Of a DNA stretch of 51,639 nt, positions 1-7,105 are shown one piece after another. Position 1 is the stretch's first letter; every line of letters starts with the position of its first letter. A program made the position numbers and the translations under genes. The stretch spans positions 41,831-93,469 of the forward strand of contig DNUE01000067.1 in the NCBI GenBank assembly GCA_003508005.1. Reading direction: 5' to 3'. This stretch comes from Desulfobulbaceae bacterium. GTDB taxonomy: Bacteria > Desulfobacterota > Desulfobulbia > Desulfobulbales > Desulfobulbaceae. The notes under the pieces are model-generated. The model made no database searches. It worked only from the letters and a program-made list of their open reading frames with translations, and had not been told where the DNA came from.

Positions 1-9
1 TTATAAAGT

Positions 10-53
10 ATGCCGGCGTCAGAATTGCCAGTTTGCGATTCTGACAATTGCAT
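10..53 (+). repeat. Hairpin repeat element, copy 1
   Basis: A short palindromic element. An outer 4-bp stem pairs 10-13 with 50-53, an internal loop follows, then an 11-bp inner stem pairs 18-28 with 35-45 (one G-T pair) around a 6-nt loop. A second copy lies at 31390-31435. The two share the left flank TGCCGGC, the right flank ending TGCA, and an 8-bp stem core that differs at symmetric positions (GTCAGAAT/ATTCTGAC here, GTCGGAAT/ATTCCGAC there). The element ends 67 nt before the tatC start codon. It could be a REP-like repeat or a structured 5' leader; the sequence does not decide. Confidence 0.7.
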
Positions 54-120
54 TTCCGGACCCTGTCTGCTACCTTGAGCAACGTTCCGGCTGAGGGGAG
101 TTCGAGAGGGGAAGAAGGGA

Positions 121-837
121 GTGGAGCCATACCGACATATCGCTGTTTTTCTGGCCCAGTGCCGCCGCTCGGTGCGCATGTTGGGGCTTTCCCTGGCTGG
201 CCTGACCATCGGCCTGTTTCTGCTGTCCGCGAATCTGCTGCAGTTCATGCAGGACCATCTCAACGAAAAGCTCTATTTTTTTTCCGTGGCCGCACCCTTT
301 CTCGCCCATGTCCAGATTTCCTTTTTCGGCGCTCTGTATCTCCTCATGCCCTGGATCATGTACGTGGTTTGGAAGGGCATTGGCCTGCCCTTCGGCCTGA
401 CCGGCCGCAAGCTGTTCTGGCTCGTGCTGACCACCTCGATTTTGTTTTACGCCGGCTCGCTCTTCTGCTTCATGGTGACCCTCCCCTACGGGGTCAGCTT
501 TCTCCTCGGCTTCCAGTCCGCCGAGCTGAAGCCGGTCATCTCGGTGGATCGCTTCGTCAGTTTCGTGACCCTGTTCATCCTGGCCTTTGGTCTCATTTTT
601 GAGCTGCCGGTCTTCATGATTTTCAGCGCTGGGGTCGGGGTGTCCCGAAAAGTGTTTGAAAAAAACAGGCGGTATGCGATACTGATAATTGTCATCCTGG
701 CCTCCCTGCTGACCCCGACGCCGGATGTGATGAACATGGCCCTGATGGGCGGTCCCCTTTATCTGCTGTACGAGGCGGGGATTCTAGTGATCAGGATTTT
801 CCGGCTGGACGAGAAGAAAAGACCGGCGCAGGCGTAA
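121..837 (+). CDS. tatC: Divergent TatC-family translocase subunit
   Basis: TatC is the polytopic inner-membrane receptor of the twin-arginine export pathway. This 238-aa protein (E. coli 258 aa) has about six hydrophobic segments. It keeps the family C-terminal half: FGLIFELPV (the E161 equivalent of E. coli E170 is kept), the LLTPTPD segment near 197-202 and PLYLLYE. The start is a GTG preceded by a strong AG-rich Shine-Dalgarno ending at base 120. Oddly, the residues that bind the RR signal peptide in E. coli appear lost: E15 aligns with Q13, F94 with G86 and E103 with G95 (or T94). No tatA or tatB is visible here; upstream sequence is outside the window. It may be a second TatC partnering a canonical one. 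Family assignment is confident; ordinary function is not. Confidence 0.85.
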   Translation: MEPYRHIAVFLAQCRRSVRMLGLSLAGLTIGLFLLSANLLQFMQDHLNEKLYFFSVAAPFLAHVQISFFGALYLLMPWIMYVVWKGIGLPFGLTGRKLFWLVLTTSILFYAGSLFCFMVTLPYGVSFLLGFQSAELKPVISVDRFVSFVTLFILAFGLIFELPVFMIFSAGVGVSRKVFEKNRRYAILIIVILASLLTPTPDVMNMALMGGPLYLLYEAGILVIRIFRLDEKKRPAQA

Positions 838-855
838 GATTCATCCGGGCAAGGG

Positions 856-1278
856 TCACGCGTATTCGACGACCTCGATGCCATGCTGGAGAAGGAGCGC
901 CGCGGTGACCCCTATCCTGGGGGAGAGGCCGCAGGAAGGGCTTCCTGCCTTGAGGTATGCCTTGCGGATGTGTTGTGCCTGGGCAAGGGCAAGGCACTGC
1001 CTGGCGCCCTGGAGAAAATTCCGGGTAACATCCTCGCCGCCCTCGGTGAGCACCCTGGCCCTACCGACCAGGACAGCATGGCCGTCGCCGCCGTTCAGAT
1101 TTGCGGCCGGACGCGGGGTGGGCAGACCGCCTAGCTGTTCCGGGCAGACAGGGAGCCAATGCGTGCCCGCCAGCGCTTCCAGGCAGGCGGACGATGGCCG
1201 GATTCTCCGGTCGTAGCGGGTGCACAGCCCGGCCAGGCAGGCGCTGACGAGAACAATTTCATGCTGTGTGTGTGACAT
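856..1278 (-). CDS. DUF523 family protein
   Basis: A 140-aa soluble protein carrying the DUF523 (PF04463) hallmarks in order: SACLAG followed by RYD near the N-terminus, PVCPEQLGGLPTPR near residues 43-56, a DVT segment, and LKAGSPSCG followed by a GVTAALLL segment near the C-terminus. The conserved cysteines suggest metal binding, but the biochemical role of the family is not established. It converges on tatC, 18 bp away. Its start codon overlaps the start codon of the divergent division gene (CATG at 1276-1279), and no clear Shine-Dalgarno is visible. Confidence 0.85.
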   Translation of the reverse strand: MSHTQHEIVLVSACLAGLCTRYDRRIRPSSACLEALAGTHWLPVCPEQLGGLPTPRPAANLNGGDGHAVLVGRARVLTEGGEDVTRNFLQGARQCLALAQAQHIRKAYLKAGSPSCGLSPRIGVTAALLLQHGIEVVEYA

Positions 1279-1603
1279 GGTGCAACGACATCAACAGGGG
1301 TTGACCCGCGGCGAACGGCGTCTGCTCTGGCGTCTGCTTGTTTTCGCGCTGGCCGCGGCCATCCTCTGGTTTCTGTTTGCGCCGGGCAGGGGCATCCTCC
1401 GTTATCAGCGCCTGCAGAAGCAGATCGAGGTTTTGAGCCAGGAAAACAAGGGCCTGCAGGAGCACAATGCCGCCCTGCGCAAGGAGATCGAACGATTACA
1501 GAGCGACGAGGCCTATCTCGAACATATGGCCCGGCAGAAATACGGTCTGCTCAAGGAAAATGAGACCGTCTATGAATTCGAGCCCTCCGGCAAGAAGAAA
1601 TAA
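1277..1603 (+). CDS. FtsB/DivIC-like septum formation initiator
   Basis: A 108-aa bitopic membrane protein: short basic N-terminus, one transmembrane helix (about 16-36), then a heptad-rich coiled coil (about 42-85, with LQKQIEVLSQENKGLQEHN) and a C-terminal EAYLEHMARQKYGLLKENE segment. The last is the conserved family motif before the C-terminal beta strand. FtsB and DivIC join FtsL and FtsQ/DivIB in the divisome and activate septal peptidoglycan synthesis. The ATG at 1277 gives the expected short cytoplasmic tail; a GTG at 1220 would add 19 unlikely residues, and TTG 1301 is also possible. The start codon overlaps that of the divergent DUF523 gene. Confidence 0.8.
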   Translation: MVQRHQQGLTRGERRLLWRLLVFALAAAILWFLFAPGRGILRYQRLQKQIEVLSQENKGLQEHNAALRKEIERLQSDEAYLEHMARQKYGLLKENETVYEFEPSGKKK

Positions 1604-1656
1604 ACCCCGGCGCGGCCTGCAGGGAAAAGGAAACCCACGGGCTTCCACGCTTATGC

Positions 1657-1869
1657 TCACGAGAAGCCGGATTTCGAGGAACAGCCGGCCATAGCCCCGG
1701 CGGGAATGGACGACCCGCCATGGCCCAGGCGGAAACTGGCTGCGGACATGGTTTTCTTGACCTTGAGGCTGTCACACTTCGGGCAGCGGATAATTTCCGG
1801 GGAGCTGACCGAGACCAGGGCTTCGAAGTGGGACTTGCACTCGCTGCAGACGTATTCGTAAATCGGCAT
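1657..1869 (-). CDS. FmdB-type zinc ribbon protein
   Basis: A 70-aa protein beginning MPIYEYVCSEC, typical of the FmdB/CxxC-CxxC regulatory-protein family. Two CxxC pairs (C9/C12 and C29/C32) form a predicted zinc ribbon. The remainder, rich in Gly and Ser, looks disordered. FmdB was named from methanogen and methylotroph operons; in most bacteria the function is unknown. A Shine-Dalgarno (GGAGAAG) sits 6 nt upstream, and a candidate promoter lies just beyond. Confidence 0.9.
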   Translation of the reverse strand: MPIYEYVCSECKSHFEALVSVSSPEIIRCPKCDSLKVKKTMSAASFRLGHGGSSIPAGAMAGCSSKSGFS

Positions 1870-1902
1870 GGTTGCTTCTCCTGGTAATTCCCTGTAAAGC
1901 AG

Positions 1903-1931
1903 AATACAGGGGGTTATTTTTTTTGTGTCAA
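1903..1931 (-). promoter_or_regulatory. Candidate sigma-70 promoter of the fmdB-like gene
   Basis: On the minus strand, TTGACA (1931-1926) is followed after 17 nt by TGTATT (1908-1903), upstream of the zinc-ribbon gene. The -10 box is weak. The same DNA holds an inverted repeat CCCTGTA/TACAGGG (1890-1896, 1905-1911) followed on the plus strand by eight T residues, so it could instead, or also, stop plus-strand read-through ahead of the glycosylase gene. Confidence 0.4.
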
Positions 1932-1956
1932 AATAAAATATACACGGAAACGGGCC

Positions 1957-2781
1957 TTGTCAGCAGGAAAAGTGAGAGAATTGGTGCAACTGGATCGCGA
2001 TAGCCTTGTCAGCACCCTGCAGGACCTCCGTCAGCAGCTGCGATTTCAGCAGGCCCTGGGGATTGCCGACTATCCCCTGAATGAGGATGTCCGCCGCTTC
2101 CTGGAATTCACCGGGGTCTCCGCCAGGATCCGGCCCCGTTCCGCCGGCCCCCTCCCTCCCTCCGGGCCGGAAGAGTTAATGACGGGGCCTGCGGTCCTGG
2201 CAGCGCTGCAGCAGGAGATCGGACAGTGTACCCTCTGCCGTCTTGCTCCTGGCCGGCAGGGCACTGTACCGGGGCAGGGTCCTGCCGGCAGCCAGCTCAT
2301 GGTGGTTGGCGACTGGTCATCCCAGGAGCAGGTCTGCAATCCAGAAATTCTTTTCGGACCGGACGAGGACAGCATGCTGTGGAGGATGATGGAGGCCATC
2401 GCCCTGCGGCCGGAAGAGGTCTATGTGACCAACATTCTGAAATGTTGTCCCGGCGCTGGTCAGATTCCTGACCAGGAGTGCCAGGAGAGCTGTTTTTCCT
2501 ATCTGGTCCGGGAGATAGGTGCGGTCAGACCCCGGCTCATCTGTGCCATGGGTGATCTTGCCGTCAGGATGCTTGTCGACAACCTGGAGCCGCTTGTCCG
2601 CCTGCGCGGGCGGTTCGCGATGTACAGTTTTCAATCAATGGACGCCATCCCGATCATGCCGACCTTCCATCCCCGCTATCTTCTTGCCAATCCGGAAATG
2701 AAAAAGGCGGCCTGGAAGGACCTGCAGGCGATCAGAGGCCGTCTTGATCAATCCGGAAGTTTAAAAAGATTGAGCGGGTGA
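1957..2781 (+). CDS. Uracil-DNA glycosylase family 4-like protein, motif A degenerate
   Basis: The fold is that of the iron-sulfur family-4 uracil-DNA glycosylases. C91/C94 (CTLC), C163 (KCCPG) and C179 fit the four cluster ligands, VYVTNILKC matches the central strand motif, and the C-terminal active-site loop TFHPRYLL with H238 is kept. The canonical motif A, GEAPG followed by ED, is replaced by GDWSSQEQ (118-125), so catalysis is doubtful. The first 85 residues are a variable extension. The start is ambiguous: TTG 1957 is used here, while GTG 1972, with AGGAAA just upstream, is equally plausible. It is followed by ispH after 60 bp. Confidence 0.75.
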   Translation: MSAGKVRELVQLDRDSLVSTLQDLRQQLRFQQALGIADYPLNEDVRRFLEFTGVSARIRPRSAGPLPPSGPEELMTGPAVLAALQQEIGQCTLCRLAPGRQGTVPGQGPAGSQLMVVGDWSSQEQVCNPEILFGPDEDSMLWRMMEAIALRPEEVYVTNILKCCPGAGQIPDQECQESCFSYLVREIGAVRPRLICAMGDLAVRMLVDNLEPLVRLRGRFAMYSFQSMDAIPIMPTFHPRYLLANPEMKKAAWKDLQAIRGRLDQSGSLKRLSG

Positions 2782-2841
2782 ATGGCCGCTCGGGGAGGGA
2801 AGGAGAGGGCTGGAAATGAAGCGAGGCGATAAGAGAGCGGC

Positions 2842-3759
2842 ATGGACGTAATTCTGGCCAAACCGCGCGGATTCTGCGCCGGGGTAAAGCGGGCGATCAC
2901 CATTGTCCGCCAGGCCCTGGACAACCATGGCGCCCCGGTCTACGTTCTGCACGAAATAGTGCACAACACGCATGTGATCAGGGAACTGAGCGGCAGGGGC
3001 GCGGTCTTTGTGGAGAAGCTGGAGGAGATCCCGGCCGGCTCCGTGGTCATATTCAGCGCGCATGGCGTTTCCCTGGCAACCGAGAAGCAGGCCGGGCAGC
3101 TTGGCCTGCGCACCATAGACGCAACCTGTCCGCTGGTCTCCAAGGTGCACCGTCGGGTGATCCGGCTGAACCGGCTCGGCTACGATGTCCTGGTCCTCGG
3201 CCACAAGGGGCATCCGGAAGTGGTGGGCACCTGTGGCCATGCCACCGGCGCGGTGCATGTGGTGTCCAGCGCGGAGGAGGTGACCCGGCTCCAGGTCGCA
3301 GATCCCAGGAGGGTCGGCTATGTGACCCAGACCACCCTCAGCCTTGACGACACCAGGGACATGCTCATCGCCATCCGCAAACGTTTTCCTGAGATCAGCG
3401 AGCCGGAGCGGACAGATATCTGCTACGCGACCACCAACCGCCAGAACGCCGTCCGGGAGCTTTCCTCCCGGATAGATCTTCTGCTGGTCGTCGGCTCCAA
3501 AAACAGTTCCAATTCCAATCGGTTGCGGGAGGTGGCGGCGCACCGTGGCGTTGCCGCGCGGCTGATCGATCATGCCGATGAGATCGATCCGGCCTGGCTG
3601 CAGGGGGTGAAAAGGATCGGCGTCACGGCCGGAGCCTCGGCCCCCGAGGTCCTGGTAGCGCAGGTGCTCGACTGGCTGCGGGTGCATGGCGCCGGAGCTG
3701 TCCGGGAAATGGCTGGCGAGGACGAGAACATCGTTTTTGCCGCACACTCGGACGATTGA
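2842..3759 (+). CDS. ispH: 4-hydroxy-3-methylbut-2-enyl diphosphate reductase
   Basis: The last enzyme of the MEP pathway, reducing HMBPP to IPP and DMAPP with a [4Fe-4S] cluster in the cytoplasm. At 305 aa it is full length. All three cluster cysteines are present (C12 in RGFCAGV, C96 in DATCPLV, C194 in DICYATTNRQ), as are H41, H74, H124 and the proton donor E126 in GHKGHPEVVGT. The GSKNSSNSNRL and GASAPE segments that bind the diphosphate are intact. The polyprenyl diphosphate synthase at 11085 uses the downstream products. It converges with the porin gene. Confidence 0.97.
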   Translation: MDVILAKPRGFCAGVKRAITIVRQALDNHGAPVYVLHEIVHNTHVIRELSGRGAVFVEKLEEIPAGSVVIFSAHGVSLATEKQAGQLGLRTIDATCPLVSKVHRRVIRLNRLGYDVLVLGHKGHPEVVGTCGHATGAVHVVSSAEEVTRLQVADPRRVGYVTQTTLSLDDTRDMLIAIRKRFPEISEPERTDICYATTNRQNAVRELSSRIDLLLVVGSKNSSNSNRLREVAAHRGVAARLIDHADEIDPAWLQGVKRIGVTAGASAPEVLVAQVLDWLRVHGAGAVREMAGEDENIVFAAHSDD

Positions 3760-3794
3760 CGGTATCTCCCCTATTCGCTTGGCCGGGAAAACGG

Positions 3795-3830
3795 ACATAA
3801 AAAACCCCTGCCGGCACCAGCCGGCAGGGG
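3795..3830 (-). terminator. Rho-independent terminator of the porin gene
   Basis: A perfect 11-bp GC-rich stem (3805-3815 with 3820-3830, 4-nt loop) is followed on the minus strand by a T-rich run at 3804-3799. It lies 28 bp past the porin stop codon. No T tract follows on the plus strand, so it appears to serve the porin rather than ispH. Confidence 0.85.
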
Positions 3831-3858
3831 TGGGAAAGCGCTCGAATCTCCGGGGAGA

Positions 3859-5169
3859 TTAGAACTTCATGCTCAGGTGATGGCTGAGGAGCAGAACATC
3901 CTCGGTATCCATCAGGCCGCCCAGCTCGGCGAAGTCGCCAACAGCCCACCAGCCGAAGTGCAGCTCGTAGGTCAGGTTGTCGTACAGCTTGTAGGCCAGG
4001 CCAAGGTCGAATTCCCAGCCATAGCTGTCATCAACTCCATCGGGCTCATCTGCGGCCATGCCGTAGGCGACGCCGCCGTGCAGGGTCAGGTCCTGGGAGG
4101 CCGCGTAGTCAGCCAGGAGCATAACGGCATGCACGCCAGCGGTCCGGACCGTGGTGCCGACTATATTAGCGCCGCGATAGCCGTTCAGGACGTTGGTGGC
4201 GTCGCCGGTCATGATGTAGAGAGGCTGGAAATCCCAGCCCGTACCGTTGGCTACGTCATAGGCCTCCATGTCGTCATCAGATGCATCATTGTCGCCACTC
4301 ATGTAGAAGTAGCCGAGGGTGGCGGTAAGGGCGTCGAATTTGCCCACGCCGGCCACTATGGCGGCCAAGCCGCTGGTGTCGACGTCGTTACCCACGGGGT
4401 AATCGATTTCGCCGAACTTGTAGTCGAACTCGCCGAGCATGCTGAAGGTCGGGTTGATGACGAACTCGCCGTAGCCCTTGATGCGCCACGTATCCTGTTC
4501 TACGTCGGCATAATCAAGAAGGTTGTTGTTCGTCCAGCCAAGGCCCAACCAAGCCTTCACGCCCTCGGCCTCATAGCCGCCGGCTGCTTCGTAGTAGTCC
4601 TTGTCGTCAGAACCAAAAGCACCTCCCAGATCTGACCAGTAGCCGTCCTGCTCGGTCTGCTTCTCGAGGAAGACGTAGCTCTTGAACTTGTCCATGGTCG
4701 GGAAGTTCCACTTGATCCGGTCGCCCTTGGTGGCGTTGTTGACGAACGCATACTGCCAGGCGCCGGCTGGCTGGCGGCCGATCTGCCACATGCCGACCGG
4801 GGAGGTGTACTCCAACCAGGCCTTGTCCATTTCGAAGTTGCCGCCGTCCGCGGTGGCGAGGTCATCCTGGCTGCCCCACACGTTGTTGCGGCCGATGAAA
4901 CGGATGTCGCCCTTCATGGAGACCTTGTCGTTGATGATCAGGGTCGGATACATCTGGAAGGTATGCTCGTACCAGCTGTCCGAGTCCGCATCAGAATCAT
5001 CAAACGGCCAGACGCCGTAGCTGGGCCTGCCGGCGGCGGCGTTGCCCTGGTCGATGTAGTAGCCATCAACCACATACTTGCCCGTTACTTTCAGCTCCAA
5101 GGCGGAAGCAGTGGCAGCCAAACCGGCTACGAGGCCAAGGGCCAAAGCTGTTGAAAGAAATTTCTTCAT
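3859..5169 (-). CDS. Outer-membrane beta-barrel porin
   Basis: A 436-aa precursor with a classic signal peptide (MKKFLSTALALGL, cleavage after TASA). Alternating hydrophobic and aromatic residues follow throughout, with strand-like stretches such as KAWLEYTSPVGMWQIGRQ and a C-terminal Phe (HHLSMKF), the usual outer-membrane insertion signal. The mature part is acidic and rich in D, G, Y and W. Substrate is unknown; it probably forms a general or anion/cation channel. ATG 5169 is preferred over 5187 because GAGGAG lies 7 nt upstream and the signal peptide then starts normally. It is a single-gene unit with its own promoter and terminator, so probably highly expressed. Confidence 0.85.
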   Translation of the reverse strand: MKKFLSTALALGLVAGLAATASALELKVTGKYVVDGYYIDQGNAAAGRPSYGVWPFDDSDADSDSWYEHTFQMYPTLIINDKVSMKGDIRFIGRNNVWGSQDDLATADGGNFEMDKAWLEYTSPVGMWQIGRQPAGAWQYAFVNNATKGDRIKWNFPTMDKFKSYVFLEKQTEQDGYWSDLGGAFGSDDKDYYEAAGGYEAEGVKAWLGLGWTNNNLLDYADVEQDTWRIKGYGEFVINPTFSMLGEFDYKFGEIDYPVGNDVDTSGLAAIVAGVGKFDALTATLGYFYMSGDNDASDDDMEAYDVANGTGWDFQPLYIMTGDATNVLNGYRGANIVGTTVRTAGVHAVMLLADYAASQDLTLHGGVAYGMAADEPDGVDDSYGWEFDLGLAYKLYDNLTYELHFGWWAVGDFAELGGLMDTEDVLLLSHHLSMKF

Positions 5170-5231
5170 CTCTTCGCTCCTCTTCATATAATTTACTTGT
5201 TGGGTCAGGCCACGGGCCTTTCCGGGTCCAT

Positions 5232-5253
5232 CCTGTACAAAAAATCATACAGG
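5232..5253. promoter_or_regulatory. Inverted repeat in the porin 5' leader
   Basis: CCTGTA (5232-5237) and TACAGG (5248-5253) form a 6-bp inverted repeat around a 10-nt spacer, just downstream of the predicted transcription start of the porin. It could be an operator or a leader hairpin. Confidence 0.35.
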
Positions 5254-5275
5254 TACAAATTCTTTTACTGACTCT

Positions 5276-5303
5276 TTTATAACACCCTGGTTTTGGATGT
5301 CAA
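5276..5303 (-). promoter_or_regulatory. Sigma-70 promoter of the porin gene
   Basis: On the minus strand, a consensus -35 TTGACA (5303-5298) and TATAAA (5281-5276) are separated by 16 nt. Transcription should start near 5268, leaving a leader of about 100 nt. The rest of the 5170-5572 gap is AT-rich near the promoter and otherwise shows no gene that I can support. Confidence 0.75.
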
Positions 5304-5572
5304 GTATATATCGAATATTTTTTCGGATCGGGCTACTTTTTTTGGGTTCCAAAAATATCCATTAAACCTGCACTGCGCTGCGTGATGTTATTGCACCGCG
5401 GCAGAGTCGTGAGTTCCCGTTGTCCATTTTGCGAAATCCCGTTGCCATGGGAAAAAGAAGTATACGCGAGAGGGTGCTATAGGATAGACTTAAATAATTT
5501 TTCGGCACTTCGATTCTGTTTTCAGGGAGCGGGCGAAAACCAATTATCGGCATTTTGTTCATACGCAACCAT

Positions 5573-7069
5573 ATGCACAATGCGCCAGTACAGAATACGC
5601 TGCGAGAGCAGCGCCGGCGGGTTTTTTTGACCGTGGCCGCCGGGGTGTTCATGTCCACTATGGACAGCTCGCAGGTCAATATTGCCCTGCCGGCGCTGAT
5701 GCGGTCCTTTCATAGTTCCCTTGCCCTGACCGAGTGGGTGGTGCAAGTCTACCTGCTCACCGTGACCGTCCTCCTGGTCTTCTGGGGGCGCCTGTGCGGA
5801 CGATGGGGCTGCGGCCCGGTGTATTCCCGTGGACTGCTGGTTTTTACCGTTGGTTCGCTGCTCTGCGGCATGGCCCCTTCAGTCTGGCTCCTGATCGGCT
5901 GCCGGTTCATTCAGGCCCTGGGGGCATCGATGATGATGGCTGCCGGCCCTGCGCTGATCAGGTCCATCTTTCCAGCGGAGAGTCTGGGACGAGGGCTGGG
6001 GCTGATCGGGATTGCTACCTCGCTTGGCCTGATGACCGGGCCGGTGCTCAGCGGCCTGCTCCTGCGCTGGCTGCACTGGCGTGCCATATTCTGGGTGACG
6101 GTGCCGGTGGGGCTGGCCTTTTTCCTTTCCAGCCGGAGAAACCTCGCATGCCTCAGCCATTGCAGGGTTCGCGGGGAGAGGCCGGGCAATGACGGTGTGG
6201 CCGGGAGTGAAACCTTCGACCTGGCCGGTGCCCTGCTGTGGGTGAGCGGCGTGACCCTGGCCGTACTCCTGGCCACCCATGCGGCATGGCTCTGCTGCAG
6301 CAGAGGAGCTGCAGCCTCGGGCCTGTTCTGGTCAGGGACCGCTGTCATGCTGGGCAGCTGGCTGCTGTTTTTCCGGCGGGAAGCGCGGGCAGCCCATCCC
6401 GTCCTCCCCCTGCCGCTGTTCCGGCAGCGCATTTTCGCCACGGCCCTCTGCAGCAGCGCCCTTTCTTTCGCCGTCCTCTTCGTGGTGATGATCCTGATCC
6501 CCTTTTATCTGGATAAAATCCTGCAACTCCCCCCGGACCGGCTCGGCTACGTGATGATGGCCCTACCGCTGACGGTTTTTCTGGTATCGCCGGCAGCCGG
6601 GAGGCTGCATGACAGGATCGGGGCGAGGATTGTGGCCACCGCCGGCCTGCTCTGCAGCCTGGCCGGCATCCTGCTGCTCGGCGGATTGACCACAGAATCT
6701 TCAGCCCTGTTCGTTGCCGGCTGTCTGGCCTTGATGGGATTTGGCCAGGCGATGTTCCTGGCGCCGAACAGCGCCTCGGTGCTGGCCTGGGTTTCTGAGG
6801 AGCAGGCCGGCCTGGCGGCCAGCCTGCTGGCAACGGCCCGAAACTTGGGCATGCTTGCCGGTACGGCCCTTGCCGGCCTGAGTTTTGCCCTGCACTTTGC
6901 CGGGGCCACCGGCGGCCTGGACATGCGTGATTATGTCCCGGCGACCGCCCCCGCCTTCATGGCAGCCCTGCGCAGCACCCTTTGGTACGCAGCGGCTCTT
7001 GCCCTGGGGGCGGTGGCGGTCTCATGGCTGCGGGGCGGGAGGGAGGTGAAGATTTCACAGGGAGGGTGA
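5573..7069 (+). CDS. MFS multidrug exporter, DHA2 (EmrB/QacA) type
   Basis: A proton-coupled inner-membrane exporter of about 498 aa with roughly 14 hydrophobic segments, the DHA2 layout. Family marks: D-S-S-x-V-N-I-A-L-P in the first helix (MDSSQVNIALPAL), a motif-A-like GRLCGRWG loop after helix 2, RFIQALGASMM, and a motif-C-like stretch around GPVLSGLLLRWLHWRAIFWVTVPVGL, here SG instead of the usual GG. The substrate cannot be inferred. ATG 5573 is chosen; TTG 5555 would add six residues and neither start has a clear Shine-Dalgarno. No HlyD/EmrA-type adaptor is adjacent, so it may act alone. Confidence 0.85.
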   Translation: MHNAPVQNTLREQRRRVFLTVAAGVFMSTMDSSQVNIALPALMRSFHSSLALTEWVVQVYLLTVTVLLVFWGRLCGRWGCGPVYSRGLLVFTVGSLLCGMAPSVWLLIGCRFIQALGASMMMAAGPALIRSIFPAESLGRGLGLIGIATSLGLMTGPVLSGLLLRWLHWRAIFWVTVPVGLAFFLSSRRNLACLSHCRVRGERPGNDGVAGSETFDLAGALLWVSGVTLAVLLATHAAWLCCSRGAAASGLFWSGTAVMLGSWLLFFRREARAAHPVLPLPLFRQRIFATALCSSALSFAVLFVVMILIPFYLDKILQLPPDRLGYVMMALPLTVFLVSPAAGRLHDRIGARIVATAGLLCSLAGILLLGGLTTESSALFVAGCLALMGFGQAMFLAPNSASVLAWVSEEQAGLAASLLATARNLGMLAGTALAGLSFALHFAGATGGLDMRDYVPATAPAFMAALRSTLWYAAALALGAVAVSWLRGGREVKISQGG

Positions 7070-7105
7070 GCGAGCTATGAGTCCCGGCATGGCTCCGGCA
7101 GGATG

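Noticed and set aside
2761..3798. 345-codon frame opposite ispH
   Set aside because: Composition is that of a shadow frame (His, Gly, Asp, Arg rich) and ispH explains the sequence completely.
3805..3830. Stem-loop as terminator for ispH
   Set aside because: No T tract follows on the plus strand; the T run is on the minus strand, so it serves the porin.
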